This document shows, piece by piece, positions 16,886 through 26,518 of a DNA stretch of 64,000 nt. Source of the stretch: Ferruginibacter yonginensis (GTDB lineage Bacteria > Bacteroidota > Bacteroidia > Chitinophagales > Chitinophagaceae); NCBI RefSeq assembly GCF_042651465.1, contig NZ_JBHSCZ010000002.1, forward strand, positions 496,001 to 560,000, written 5' to 3'. Below the pieces are notes generated by a model. It was not told the origin of the DNA. It ran no database searches and worked only from the letters and a program-made list of their open reading frames with translations. How positions within the stretch are numbered: position 1 is the first letter of the stretch; each line of letters opens with the position of its first letter. The position numbers were made by a program, and so were the translations under genes.

Positions 16886-19237
16886 TTATTCTGCAATTAT
16901 TCGCAATTTGGCATAATTGAGCATAATTTTTTTCTCCCCATTATTTTCAAAATTAATAGTGGCAATAGGGTTATGAGCAGCGCCTTCCATTTTAGCTACT
17001 ACGCCAAAACCAAATTTTTGATGCTCTACTTTTTGGCCTGCTTGTAAATTACTAGTGTCGCTGGCTTCAAAATTTTCAGAAGGCGTATGTTCTTTTAATT
17101 GCGGCCTTGCAGGTATGGCATACGCTGGTTTAGTGGGCTCAGGGTTAGCACCTGGTCTGCTGTACTGAGCTGCTTGGTTGCTGCTTGGGAAACCCTTGCT
17201 CATACGCTCAAAGGCATTGCCACGTAAACCTGGCGATGTAGCATTGTTACGGGCAGATGCACCTGCATAACTTTTATCTAAATGTTGCTCAGGTATTTCC
17301 TCAATAAATCGGCTTGGGTCGTTTTGTTGTAATTGCCCAAAACGGTAACGGGCATTGCTGTAGCTGAGGTACAATTTTGTTTTGGCTCGGGTAATGGCTA
17401 CATAAAATAACCGGCGTTCTTCTTCTAACTCTTCCCTCGTATTAATGCTCATGGCGTTGGGAAATAGGGTTTCTTCTAACCCACCTACAAACACCACTGG
17501 AAACTCCAACCCTTTAGCGGCATGTATGGTCATGAGTTTTACTACATCGGTATTTTCTTGATCGCCTTGGTCGGCATCGGTTAACAATACAATTTGTTGT
17601 AAATAGGCACCCAAGCTTTTATCGCCTACTTCGCCATCTTCTTCGTTAGAAGGTGTTTCGGTAAACTCTTTAATGGAGTTCAACAACTCTTGTACGTTTT
17701 CGTAACGGGCCAACCCTTCGGTTGTTTTATCGTTAAACAACTCTTTTACCAAGTTGGTATTTTTACCCACCATGTTCGCAATATCGTAAGCGTTTTTTTT
17801 ATCGAGTTCGCTTTGAAACATTTTTACCATGGTAACAAAATCATCAATCACTTCTAAAGTGCCACTTCTAAAACCATACATGGCGGCATTGCACAACACA
17901 TCCCACATGCTGAGGTTTTGCTCATTGGCAAATAAAATAGCTTTATCAATGGTGGTTTTGCCAATACCCCTTGCTGGGTAGTTAATTATACGTTTGAGGG
18001 CTTCTTCATCACGAGGGTTTACCACTACACGTAAGTAGCTCAGCAAATCTTTCACCTCTTTGCGTTGGTAAAAACTAGTGCCACCATAAATACGGTAAGC
18101 AATACCCATGCGGCGTAGGGCTTCTTCAAAACTTCTACTCTGTGCATTGGTGCGGTAGAGTATGGCAAAATCTTGATTAAAATAGTGGTTGCGTAATTTG
18201 TTTTCTTGTATAGCATCGGCCACCATTTTGCCTTCGTCGTTGTCCGTCATGGTACGGACTAACTTAATTTTATCACCCTCACTATTATCCGTAAATAATT
18301 TCTTTTCAATTTGACCTTTGTTGTTGCCAATAATTTCGTTGGCAACTTTTAATATGTTTTTAGTACTGCGGTAGTTCTGCTCAAGCTTCACCACTTTTAC
18401 ATCATCATAATCATTTTCAAACTGCAAAATGTTTTCAATGGTGGCACCCCTAAAGCTATAAATACTTTGAGCATCATCACCCACCACACATACATTTTCA
18501 TGCATAGCTCCCAATAGTTTTACAATTTCGTATTGGGCAGTGTTGGTATCTTGATACTCATCTATCATTATATATTTAAACTTGTGCTGAAATTTGTGTA
18601 AGCTTTCAGGAAAGTTTTTGAGGAGTATGTACATTTTAAACAGTAAGTCATCAAAATCCATTGCGCCGTTTTTAAAACAACGCTTACTGTAGGCATCATA
18701 TATTTGGCCAATCATGGGTCTGTTGGTACGGGCATCTTCTTGCTGTAAGCCATAATCGTTCATATATTCGGCAGGGCCTACGAGTGCATTTTTGGCGGAT
18801 GATATGCGGTTGTATACTTGGTTGGGTTTGTAATGCTTGTCATCTAAATGTAATTCATTAATTACCGTTTTTACTACACTTTTTGCATCGTCTGTATCGT
18901 AAATGGTGAAGTTGCTAGGGAAGCCTAATTTGGGTGCTTCGCTGCGTAAAATTCTAGCAAACACACTGTGAAATGTACCTATGTATAAATTACGGGCTTC
19001 GGAGTTGCCTAATATTTTTTCAACCCTTTCCTTCATTTCGGCAGCAGCCTTGTTGGTAAATGTGAGGGCTAAAATATTGAATGCATCAATATGGTGGTGG
19101 GCCATTAAATGGGTAATACGAGTGGTGAGTACCTTTGTTTTACCACTACCAGCGCCTGCAATAATCATAAGCGGACCATCTTTATGGAGCACCGCTTCTC
19201 TTTGTCGTTCGTTTAAACCATCTAAATATGTAGCCAT
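16886..19237 (-). CDS. UvrD/PcrA family ATP-dependent DNA helicase
   Basis: 783 residues, typical for UvrD/PcrA. SF1A motifs are in order: Q-motif LNERQREAV, Walker A AGAGSGKT (27-34), motif Ib GTFHSVFARILR, Walker B MIDEYQDTN, motif III GDDAQSIYSFRGA, motif IV QNYRST, motif V MTIHAAKGLEFPVVFVGG and motif VI EERRLFYVAITRAK. The disordered tail ends in a conserved Tudor-like segment (VEHQKFGFGVVAKMEG) that in PcrA contacts RNA polymerase. It acts in nucleotide excision and mismatch repair and in clearing conflicts. A -7 element lies 4 nt before the ATG. Confidence 0.95.
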   Translation of the reverse strand: MATYLDGLNERQREAVLHKDGPLMIIAGAGSGKTKVLTTRITHLMAHHHIDAFNILALTFTNKAAAEMKERVEKILGNSEARNLYIGTFHSVFARILRSEAPKLGFPSNFTIYDTDDAKSVVKTVINELHLDDKHYKPNQVYNRISSAKNALVGPAEYMNDYGLQQEDARTNRPMIGQIYDAYSKRCFKNGAMDFDDLLFKMYILLKNFPESLHKFQHKFKYIMIDEYQDTNTAQYEIVKLLGAMHENVCVVGDDAQSIYSFRGATIENILQFENDYDDVKVVKLEQNYRSTKNILKVANEIIGNNKGQIEKKLFTDNSEGDKIKLVRTMTDNDEGKMVADAIQENKLRNHYFNQDFAILYRTNAQSRSFEEALRRMGIAYRIYGGTSFYQRKEVKDLLSYLRVVVNPRDEEALKRIINYPARGIGKTTIDKAILFANEQNLSMWDVLCNAAMYGFRSGTLEVIDDFVTMVKMFQSELDKKNAYDIANMVGKNTNLVKELFNDKTTEGLARYENVQELLNSIKEFTETPSNEEDGEVGDKSLGAYLQQIVLLTDADQGDQENTDVVKLMTIHAAKGLEFPVVFVGGLEETLFPNAMSINTREELEEERRLFYVAITRAKTKLYLSYSNARYRFGQLQQNDPSRFIEEIPEQHLDKSYAGASARNNATSPGLRGNAFERMSKGFPSSNQAAQYSRPGANPEPTKPAYAIPARPQLKEHTPSENFEASDTSNLQAGQKVEHQKFGFGVVAKMEGAAHNPIATINFENNGEKKIMLNYAKLRIIAE

Positions 19238-19241
19238 GCAA

Positions 19242-19249
19242 CAAAGGTA
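19242..19249 (-). promoter_or_regulatory. -7 element TACCTTTG, 4 nt before the uvrD-like start
   Basis: caaaggta on the plus strand is TACCTTTG on the coding strand; only 19238-19241 separate it from the ATG, so the mRNA would be leaderless or nearly so. Confidence 0.55.
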
Positions 19250-19298
19250 ATTATTGCAATTTTGTAAACGGCTTTTTGTACCAATTTCAACATGAAAT

Positions 19299-19919
19299 TT
19301 ATAGCACTTTTACATAACCATTACCTTGTTGGGTAAAGCCGGTAACTTTTAAGAAAGTTTCGTGGCTTTTGTTATGCACTTGGTGGTATACAACTCGTTT
19401 AACACCTTGTTGTAACAGCAATTGCTTGCGTTTTTCAAAAATAAATTTGCCTACTTTAAAATCACGGTATTTTTTAATGGTATAATTTAATACAACAGTG
19501 GCATCGCCATTTTCATGCAATTGGGCACTGAAAATATTGGCCACTACCAAATCTCTTAATACTACTAAATTTATATTACCCTGTAGCTGCTGTTCGGTAA
19601 ATTCAGGAAAGTAAGTAGCAATATCATCTTTATAAAAAGCAATAAATTTTTGTGTTAATAAATCGTTGCTTTCAAAAGGTATTAAATCAAAGTTTTCACG
19701 ATGTTGGTATAGCTTAATAAGATAATATAAGTTGATGAAGAACAAAATACCATTGGTGAGTAACACAGGCCATGCACTGAAAATAATCCCGTAAGTAATA
19801 AAGGCAATGGTTCCTAAAATATTGTATACCCTAAACTGTACATCTGTTTTAACCAACAGCGCTATAATTAAAAATAAAGAAGCTAAGTACCCAAAATAAG
19901 GAGCAATTTGTTGCAGCAT
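19299..19919 (-). CDS. YgjV-like membrane protein with C-terminal soluble domain
   Basis: 206 residues. Residues 1-75 form three to four membrane segments (YFGYLASLFLIIALLVKTDVQF, then ILGTIAFITYGIIFSAWPVLL) like the YgjV family. Residues 90-206 are soluble and resemble a GNAT-like fold (DLVVANIFSAQLHENGDATVVLNYTI, KFIFEKRKQLLLQQGVKRVVY), without a clear acetyl-CoA loop. It is therefore a fusion of a small integral membrane domain with an acyltransferase-like domain. Function unknown. A terminator for the upstream lipoprotein gene lies just in front of it. Confidence 0.6.
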   Translation of the reverse strand: MLQQIAPYFGYLASLFLIIALLVKTDVQFRVYNILGTIAFITYGIIFSAWPVLLTNGILFFINLYYLIKLYQHRENFDLIPFESNDLLTQKFIAFYKDDIATYFPEFTEQQLQGNINLVVLRDLVVANIFSAQLHENGDATVVLNYTIKKYRDFKVGKFIFEKRKQLLLQQGVKRVVYHQVHNKSHETFLKVTGFTQQGNGYVKVL

Positions 19920-19927
19920 AATGTAAT

Positions 19928-19957
19928 AAAAATGGGCAATGCGCTGGCATTGCCCTA
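19928..19957 (-). terminator. Terminator after the small lipoprotein gene
   Basis: gggcaatg (19934-19941) pairs perfectly with cattgccc (19948-19955). On the minus strand the stem is followed by atttttatt. Confidence 0.75.
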
Positions 19958-19977
19958 TGTATAAATGAATTTAAAAA

Positions 19978-20331
19978 TTAGGGTGTTATGGTAATAGAAC
20001 CTGTGATAGATGGAAAACCAGCCATGCGGTAAATAATGGTTCCCAAGGTATCTTTTTTGTAGATATATGATGTATTGTTGGCAATACCTTGTTTATTTAT
20101 GGCCAAACTATCTAATGAGTAAATACCAATGGTGTTGCCTGTTCTGTTCACAAATGTAAATGTTGAACCCCTTACAGCAGCGATGTTAATAGGGTCAAAA
20201 CCAGCAGGACTCACAATTATATAATTAGTGGGCAAATCGCCACCAACGGCCGGCGAAAGACCACTATCTTTTTTACAAGCCGCCAGTAAAAACGTAATAC
20301 CTACGGTTGCTATTAAAAATACATATTTCAT
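19978..20331 (-). CDS. Small lipoprotein, possible cupredoxin-like fold
   Basis: 117 residues with a lipoprotein signal peptide (lipobox LLAAC, Cys19). The mature part is beta-rich: NYIIVSPAGFDPINIAAVRGSTFTF, then FVNRTGNTIGIYSLDS, ending YRMAGFPSITGSITITP. The pattern resembles a small cupredoxin-like domain of Bacteroidota lipoproteins, but the copper ligands (Cys, His, Met set) are not evident, so it is not predicted to bind copper. Expressed alone, with a terminator at 19928. Confidence 0.6.
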   Translation of the reverse strand: MKYVFLIATVGITFLLAACKKDSGLSPAVGGDLPTNYIIVSPAGFDPINIAAVRGSTFTFVNRTGNTIGIYSLDSLAINKQGIANNTSYIYKKDTLGTIIYRMAGFPSITGSITITP

Positions 20332-20567
20332 TCATTGTTTATTTAAACCATTAAAATACTGATGCCTACTGTACCGCAACAGCTAAATGTACCTCAATTT
20401 ATAAAAAAATATGTTCACATAAAAATTTTGGCACTTTCAACGCTACAAATGTTTTACACAGGCGTAACATGTTTGTAACATTGATGCTGTATATTGCTAT
20501 AACTTTTATAAACCGTCTTTAATAAAACGTATTTTTTATATCCCTACTCGTCATAAAATAATTATTT

Positions 20568-21815
20568 ATGAGAGTGTCAATTATTTGTTTTTTATTATTG
20601 TGTTGTTTGCAAAACATGCAAGCGCAACCTATTGAAATAAAAATAAAAGAAGCAGTTGAACAACTCAATAAAATTGAGCAAGAGCGTAAAAAAGCCAACA
20701 CACAACTCGAAAATTTAAAGCTCGAAAAAATTTGCAATGATTTAGTAGCCATTGGTTTACCGGCAGTTGCTCCCAACGAACAATTGGTTAAACACAGTGC
20801 TTATTATTTAGATTATGCCCCCACATTTAAACAAGCTCGTTGGGTGGCACATATTATTACGCCAGATGTTATTAACGGTGTGGTATTTAGAACCAATGAT
20901 TTTAGGGTAGATAGTTTGGTGAAAGGCGGTAGTGCTGAAGAGGCAGATTATTTTACCAAAACCCTCAAGCCTGATGGTAGTTTTTTGTATGATGGTTATG
21001 GCTACGATAGAGGCCACTTGGCACCTTCGGCTGATTTTAGGTGGTCGCAAAAAGCATTGTCTGAGTCATACTATTACAGCAATATGAGTCCACAATTGCC
21101 TGATTTTAACCGTGGTGGTTGGGGCGATTTAGAAGATGCTATTAGAGGTTATTTGTATAAAAATGCTACCACACAATTGTACGTAGTTACTGGGCCGGTT
21201 TTAAAAGAGGGCTTACCTGTCATCACAAAAAGTAAAAACAAGGTAGCTATACCGCAGTTGTATTTTAAAGTGGTGTTAGATGCTGGGCAGCAAAAAGCCA
21301 TAGGTTTTGTAATGCCCAACGCTACTATTACCCAACCCCTTCAATATTATGCCGTTAGTATTGATAGTGTAGAAGCATTAACGGGCCTCGATTTTTTTAA
21401 TAAACTACCCTTAGCACAACAAGCTATATTTGAGGCGAACAGCAATGCAACTGATTGGTTGCCTACCAGTAATAGTGCCGATGTTGCACCTTTGCCACAA
21501 GAGCAAATGGCTAAAAATCATTTTAATACCACTGTAGCGCAACAGTATACAAAATCTAATAATGAAATTTATGTGTGTGGAACTGTGGTAGGTGCTCGGT
21601 TGAGTAAGGCAGGTAATATTTTAATTAATTTAGATAAGCAGTTTCCGAACCAAGTATTTACCATTTTTATTAAAAAAGATAACATCCCCAATTTTAGTTA
21701 TAACCCAACCGATGTGTTAAAAGGTAAAATTATTTGTGCTAAAGGTAAAGTGATTGACTTAGGTGGTACAGCCACCATGTATATTGATAGTGAACGAGCA
21801 TTGAGTGTGCAGTAA
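20568..21815 (+). CDS. Secreted DNA/RNA non-specific endonuclease (NUC1 family) with C-terminal OB-like domain
   Basis: 415 residues. Signal peptide 1-20 (ending MQAQ), a short coiled coil (28-56), then a NUC1 domain with catalytic DRGH (147-150) and the metal-binding segment SNMSPQ (171-176). These enzymes cut DNA and RNA without sequence preference using Mg2+. After the nuclease an extra 90-residue beta-rich segment (VCGTVVGARLSKAGNILINL through KVIDLGGTATMYI) looks like an OB-fold that could bind nucleic acid. Likely periplasmic or extracellular scavenging nuclease. Shares a bidirectional terminator with recA. Confidence 0.88.
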   Translation: MRVSIICFLLLCCLQNMQAQPIEIKIKEAVEQLNKIEQERKKANTQLENLKLEKICNDLVAIGLPAVAPNEQLVKHSAYYLDYAPTFKQARWVAHIITPDVINGVVFRTNDFRVDSLVKGGSAEEADYFTKTLKPDGSFLYDGYGYDRGHLAPSADFRWSQKALSESYYYSNMSPQLPDFNRGGWGDLEDAIRGYLYKNATTQLYVVTGPVLKEGLPVITKSKNKVAIPQLYFKVVLDAGQQKAIGFVMPNATITQPLQYYAVSIDSVEALTGLDFFNKLPLAQQAIFEANSNATDWLPTSNSADVAPLPQEQMAKNHFNTTVAQQYTKSNNEIYVCGTVVGARLSKAGNILINLDKQFPNQVFTIFIKKDNIPNFSYNPTDVLKGKIICAKGKVIDLGGTATMYIDSERALSVQ

Positions 21816-21837
21816 TTGCATACTACCCATCTACATA

Positions 21838-21872
21838 AACAAAGCCGCCCTTCAACAAAGGCGGCTTTTATA
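21838..21872. terminator. Bidirectional terminator between nuclease and recA
   Basis: aaagccgcc (21841-21849) pairs with ggcggcttt (21860-21868), an uninterrupted 9-bp stem with A- and T-rich flanks. Confidence 0.85.
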
Positions 21873-21901
21873 CTTACTAACCGTATTTTTTTGGTAGGCG
21901 C

Positions 21902-22918
21902 TTATTCAGCAGCAGTTTTACCTTCTTTAATTTTTTCTCTTATTTTACCTTCAATTTCATCTGCCATAGCAGGGTTATCAATCATTAATTGTTTTACTGA
22001 TTCTCTACCTTGGCCTAATTTATCGCCATTGTAACTAAACCAACTTCCACTTTTTTGAATAATACCTAATTCCACACCCATATCTATAATTTCACCTGAT
22101 TTTGAAATACCTTCTCCGTAAACAATATCAAATTCAGCAAGGCGGAAAGGTGGTGCTACTTTATTTTTCACCACTTTTACTTTTACATGGTTACCTGTAA
22201 TTTCATCACCATCTTTTATTTGGGCAGTTCTGCGAATATCTAAACGTACCGATGCATAAAATTTTAATGCATTACCACCCGTTGTAGTTTCGGGGTTGCC
22301 GAACATTACGCCAATTTTTTCTCTCAATTGGTTAATGAAAATACAAACCGTATTGGTTTTATTAATGGTAGCTGTTAGTTTACGCAAAGCTTGGCTCATT
22401 AAACGAGCTTGTAAACCCATTTTACTATCGCCCATTTCGCCTTCTAATTCGCCTTTAGGTACCAATGCGGCAACCGAGTCAATTACCACTACATCTAATG
22501 CACCTGATAATATTAAACGATCGGCAATTTCTAAAGCTTGCTCACCATAATCAGGTTGCGAAATCAACAAATTATCAATATCAACCCCTAATTTTTGTGC
22601 ATAATTACTGTCAAAAGCATGCTCAGCATCAATAAATGCACACATGCCACCCTTTTTTTGCGCTTCAGCAATTACATGTATGGCTAAGGTTGTTTTACCT
22701 GATGATTCAGGACCGTAAATTTCAACTACCCTACCTTTTGGTAAACCGCCAATGCCTAAAGCCACATCAAGACCAATAGATCCTGTTGAAATAACCTCTT
22801 GTTCTGTTACCCCCTTTTCGTTCATCATCATTACCGACCCCTTTCCAAAATCTTTATCGATTTTATCCATGGTCAGTTTTAAGGCTTTAAACTTTTCTGA
22901 TTTTTCTGTAGCGCTCAT
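21902..22918 (-). CDS. recA: Recombinase RecA
   Basis: 338 residues. Forms ATP-dependent filaments on single-stranded DNA for strand exchange and SOS induction. Walker A is GPESSGKTT (69-77), Walker B LDVVVIDSVAALVP, DNA-binding loop L1 around GEMGDSKMGLQARLMSQALRK, and L2 after FINQLREKIGVMFGNPE. Full length with the usual lysine/glutamate-rich tail. A candidate -7 element TAGTTTTG is at 22973-22980. I did not recognise a LexA box. recX is not adjacent (it is at 47173). Confidence 0.98.
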   Translation of the reverse strand: MSATEKSEKFKALKLTMDKIDKDFGKGSVMMMNEKGVTEQEVISTGSIGLDVALGIGGLPKGRVVEIYGPESSGKTTLAIHVIAEAQKKGGMCAFIDAEHAFDSNYAQKLGVDIDNLLISQPDYGEQALEIADRLILSGALDVVVIDSVAALVPKGELEGEMGDSKMGLQARLMSQALRKLTATINKTNTVCIFINQLREKIGVMFGNPETTTGGNALKFYASVRLDIRRTAQIKDGDEITGNHVKVKVVKNKVAPPFRLAEFDIVYGEGISKSGEIIDMGVELGIIQKSGSWFSYNGDKLGQGRESVKQLMIDNPAMADEIEGKIREKIKEGKTAAE

Positions 22919-22972
22919 TTTCTTGTTTTTTTAAGTGATGTATCTTGTTTTGCGTATAAATATATTGTAAAA

Positions 22973-22980
22973 CAAAACTA
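22973..22980 (-). promoter_or_regulatory. -7 element TAGTTTTG of recA
   Basis: Match to TAnnTTTG on the minus strand, predicting a leader of roughly 50 nt before recA. Confidence 0.45.
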
Positions 22981-23051
22981 TAAAATAAATTTTATTTAAA
23001 CTAATTAATTTAGTAAATAAATGATAATATTTTTAGTTTTATTGGTGTGCA

Positions 23052-23085
23052 TAAAAAAAATCCCCTCCTGAAGAATCAGGACGGG
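23052..23085 (-). terminator. Terminator after the scramblase-like gene
   Basis: tcctga and tcagga (core at 23065-23080) extend into an imperfect 11-bp stem; on the minus strand it ends in a run of eight T's. Confidence 0.75.
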
Positions 23086-23157
23086 ACATTGTTCAAGCAT
23101 GAGAAAATCATTAAATCGAGTGATTTAACTTTAACTCCAGAGTTTATAGTGCGTTTA

Positions 23158-23757
23158 TTATTGACTTTCTTTTAAAACCATATCAATTGTAACAGCGGCA
23201 GCTACTATGGCCATTTTATTACTATCTTCTGCATATTGCGGTACTATTGATACCACATATTTATCAGCCGTTGTAAATGCCTCTTTTAAAATACCATTCC
23301 ATTTTTTATTGATGGTACCTATTTCGTTATTACTGTTATCATTTATTGAAAAATTCCACCCCTTCCAATCGCCTGCAATCGTTGCAATTACTTCATTGTT
23401 GGCATTGCTAATTGTGAAAGAGGGTTTTAAAAACTTAAATTTTTGTTTGATGTAGCCCAGTGGTTGATCTTGTCCATCAAAAAGGCTAATTTTCGACATC
23501 CAAAACGTCCACCCTCTTTTAATAGTTACCAACACATCGCCACTTAAATCAGTAATTTCTAAATGAAAGGGTAATAATTTCTTATTTAAAAGTAGGCGTA
23601 GTGCTTTTTGACCAGCAGATAATCGTTGTTGAATTAAACCAATTTCGCCGCCAGTTTCATCGTACACTTTGTAGGCATTGGTAAATTTGAAGAAGCCAAC
23701 TTTTTCATCAATAAAAAATTGATTCGTTTCAAAAAAATCGGGGAAAATCATTGACAT
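23158..23757 (-). CDS. Phospholipid scramblase/LURP-one-like protein
   Basis: 199 residues from the ATG at 23757. The longer frame would start with a TTG lying inside a perfect -7 element (23779-23786), so it is rejected. The protein is a run of paired strands with motifs typical of the Tubby-like/scramblase fold: FKFTNAYKVYDETG, FHLEITDLSGDVLVTIKRG, IATIAGDWKGWNFSI, then IGTINKKWNGILKEAF and a hydrophobic C-terminal helix (VAAAVTIDMVL). Bacterial members have no proven function. It has its own terminator and so appears monocistronic. Confidence 0.75.
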   Translation of the reverse strand: MSMIFPDFFETNQFFIDEKVGFFKFTNAYKVYDETGGEIGLIQQRLSAGQKALRLLLNKKLLPFHLEITDLSGDVLVTIKRGWTFWMSKISLFDGQDQPLGYIKQKFKFLKPSFTISNANNEVIATIAGDWKGWNFSINDNSNNEIGTINKKWNGILKEAFTTADKYVVSIVPQYAEDSNKMAIVAAAVTIDMVLKESQ

Positions 23758-23778
23758 CCTTGCAGTGTTTATGGTAAT

Positions 23779-23786
23779 CAAATATA
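23779..23786 (-). promoter_or_regulatory. -7 element TATATTTG of the scramblase-like gene
   Basis: Perfect TAnnTTTG on the minus strand, 21 nt before the ATG at 23757; it settles the start codon choice. Confidence 0.55.
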
Positions 23787-23857
23787 AAACAAATTAATTT
23801 TATTAATCAAATCAAATAATTATTGCAAATTGGCATACTATTTACATTACTAATCAC

Positions 23858-24730
23858 ATGTATTTTTTAAGAACGGTATTTTTTGTAGGAATTATAAGCC
23901 TTGTTGCCTGTAAACAACCTACCACTCAGCCACAACCAACGCAACCAACTGCACCAGCAATTAAGCCAAACGATAGTGCAATTGCAAAACCTGTAAGCAT
24001 AACTTATACACTGCTTACAAATAAAGATAGTATTAAGGCTACTTTAAAAAAGTTAGATACCAGCAGCATTGCTATGCTAGCATTGGTAAACCGTATGGAT
24101 GTACGTAGCCTACGCAATTACGATACGTTAATTATGCCTACCGATTTAACACAACCTCGAACGGCTTATTTTCCTTTCCCTACAACAGTAGCTACTTTGG
24201 CCGATGTAAAAAAGATCATCTATTTTTCGTACCCGGCACAAGCTTTTGCAGCTTATGAAAACGGAAAGTTGGTTTTAACAGGACCAACCAATATGGGTAA
24301 AAAAAGTAGCAAAACACCTACGGGTTTATTTTTTACCAATTGGAAAGCAAAAAAAACCATTAGTACGGTAAACGATGAGTGGGAACTTAAATGGAATTTT
24401 AATATCGCCAATAAATTAGGCGTAGGTTTTCATGAATATGCGTTACCTGGTTACCCTGCCTCACATAGTTGTATGCGTTTGAAAGCTGCCGATGCACAAT
24501 ATTTTTATTATTGGGCTGATCAATGGAAGGTAGTTGATAATGCTATTGTAGCATATGGTACACCAGTAATTGTTTTTGGTGAATACCCGTTTGGCCAAGC
24601 TAGGCCTTGGTTAGCGTTGGTACAAAATAGCGATGCCTTAAAAATAGACGACGCTGCTATTGAAAAAATAACAGCGCCGTACTTAAATGAAATTTTACAA
24701 AAGCAACAAGCAAGAGATACTTTACAGTGA
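23858..24730 (+). CDS. L,D-transpeptidase family lipoprotein (YkuD)
   Basis: 290 residues. Lipoprotein signal with lipobox LVAC (Cys18), then a Pro/Gln/Thr-rich linker (20-45). The YkuD domain has GFHEYALPGYPASHSCMRL with catalytic Cys205 and His192/His203 in the HxnSHxC-M-R arrangement. It would form or modify 3-3 cross-links, or link proteins to peptidoglycan, in the periplasm, anchored to a membrane. Its 3' end overlaps the convergent pepF gene by 9 bp. Confidence 0.85.
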   Translation: MYFLRTVFFVGIISLVACKQPTTQPQPTQPTAPAIKPNDSAIAKPVSITYTLLTNKDSIKATLKKLDTSSIAMLALVNRMDVRSLRNYDTLIMPTDLTQPRTAYFPFPTTVATLADVKKIIYFSYPAQAFAAYENGKLVLTGPTNMGKKSSKTPTGLFFTNWKAKKTISTVNDEWELKWNFNIANKLGVGFHEYALPGYPASHSCMRLKAADAQYFYYWADQWKVVDNAIVAYGTPVIVFGEYPFGQARPWLALVQNSDALKIDDAAIEKITAPYLNEILQKQQARDTLQ

Positions 24731-26443
24731 TAATACTTGCATTTGTTGTTGCACAAAATCCATCAACACTTTTATTTTAGCCGGACTAAAATCAAACTCC
24801 AAACCTGCGGCTTTATACAGCTCAGGCAAGGTTTTGGTACCACCTAAACTTAGGGCTTTGCAGTAATTATCCAACGCTTGCTCAGGGTTGTTTTTATATT
24901 GCATCCACATACCAATTGCACCTAATTGTGCAATACCATATTCAATATAATAAAATGGTACTTCGTACAAATGTAATTGGCGTTGCCATGCATTGCTACG
25001 GTAGTTTTCTAAGCCACTGTAATCAATTACATCATCTTTAAACTCGTTAATAATGCTTACCCAAATAGCTGTACGCTCATTTGCAGTATGGGTTGGGTTT
25101 TCATATACCCAATGTTGAAATTTATCAATAATAGCGATCCAAGGGAAGATGGTAATTACCCTTTCTAATTGATGTGCTTTTGCCCTTGCTAAATCGTTGG
25201 GGTTATCAAAAAAACTATCCCAGTGGTCCATACTAAATAACTCCATAGCCATGCTAGCTACTTCAGCAATTTCCATAGGGTATTCTTTAAAGCCAGTGAG
25301 TGGCAATGGGTGTGCTAAAAAAGAATGAATAGCATGGCCACCTTCGTGTACCATAGTAGTAACATCATGCATTTGGCCAGCAGCATTCATAAATATAAAC
25401 GGAGCACCACTTTCTGCTAACGGACAATTATAACCACCTGGTGATTTACCTTTTCTACTCTCTAAATCTAAATGATTCATTTGCTTCATACGCTGTAAGC
25501 ACTCTCCAAAAAACGGCCGTAGTTTGGTAAAGCAATCAATGCTTTTGTTCAGCAATTCGTCGCCGGTGGTAAATGGTCGCAATGGTTGTACTCCGGCAGG
25601 TTCAGCATCTAAATCCCAAGGGCGTAACACATCAACCCCTAATTGTTCTTTTTTAGCTTGGTAAATGTTATTCACCAACGGTAATACATATTGTTTTACA
25701 GCCGTATGAAATTGGTAACAATCATTTTTATCATAATCAAAACGACCCAATTCTTTAAAACGATAATCCCTATAATTTTCAAAACCTGCATTGGTAGCTT
25801 CTTTGTGGCGAAGGCTTATTAAGGTGTCGTATAAATTATTAAGGGCTTCTTTATCTTGTAAGCGGCGTTCTTGAATTTTTTTATACACTTCTTCTCTTAA
25901 AGTACGGTCGGTACTTTCTAAAAATTTACCAGCTTGTTGTAGGGTGTACTCTTGCCCGTTTACCGTTATGAGCATGGCTCCGGCAATTTGTCCATACTGT
26001 TGTTGTAATACGGCAACTTCTGCTTGCAGCGGTATATTTTCTTCTCTAAATAAATCAATACTTTTTTGGGTGCTGCGTAAATAAGTATGGTAGGTAGCAG
26101 CATCTAATTCATTCACAAAAGGAGAGGCTAATAATTTTTTATTGAGGGCATCGCTGTAGGGTTGAATTTGTGGCTGTATTTCCATGCAAAAGAAGTTAAA
26201 AGCATTTTCTAGTGCTTTATTTTCGTTGTCGCAGGTCATTTTTATTTGTCGCCAACATGCATCTTCATTTACAGCGGCTTCTAACTCACTCATATCAAGC
26301 AGCCACTTTTCGAGGGCTGCTTTGTTTTCAATAACCCTATCTTTTAATTCAATAAAAAATGGTTCTAAACTGGCCCAATCGGTTACTGTAAAATCAATTG
26401 GTAAATAATGACGGGGTAATTTTTCTATCGCTGCTGTGTACAT
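24722..26443 (-). CDS. pepF: M3 family oligoendopeptidase (PepF-like)
   Basis: 573 residues, the usual length. Zinc metallopeptidase motif HEGGH (366-370), with the third ligand expected in the downstream EIAEVASMAMELF helix. No signal peptide, so a cytoplasmic enzyme that trims oligopeptides. The C-terminal YEVPFYYIEYGIAQLGA block contains the substrate-binding tyrosines typical of the family. Confidence 0.93.
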   Translation of the reverse strand: MYTAAIEKLPRHYLPIDFTVTDWASLEPFFIELKDRVIENKAALEKWLLDMSELEAAVNEDACWRQIKMTCDNENKALENAFNFFCMEIQPQIQPYSDALNKKLLASPFVNELDAATYHTYLRSTQKSIDLFREENIPLQAEVAVLQQQYGQIAGAMLITVNGQEYTLQQAGKFLESTDRTLREEVYKKIQERRLQDKEALNNLYDTLISLRHKEATNAGFENYRDYRFKELGRFDYDKNDCYQFHTAVKQYVLPLVNNIYQAKKEQLGVDVLRPWDLDAEPAGVQPLRPFTTGDELLNKSIDCFTKLRPFFGECLQRMKQMNHLDLESRKGKSPGGYNCPLAESGAPFIFMNAAGQMHDVTTMVHEGGHAIHSFLAHPLPLTGFKEYPMEIAEVASMAMELFSMDHWDSFFDNPNDLARAKAHQLERVITIFPWIAIIDKFQHWVYENPTHTANERTAIWVSIINEFKDDVIDYSGLENYRSNAWQRQLHLYEVPFYYIEYGIAQLGAIGMWMQYKNNPEQALDNYCKALSLGGTKTLPELYKAAGLEFDFSPAKIKVLMDFVQQQMQVLSL

Positions 26444-26518
26444 ACTAAATAATTATAAGGCACAAAATTATGAATAAGTTGGGTTGTGTGTAAGTAATAA
26501 AAGCATGTTAACATGCCA

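Noticed and set aside
22919..23050. LexA/SOS box upstream of recA
   Set aside because: No convincing palindrome of the expected form was recognised.
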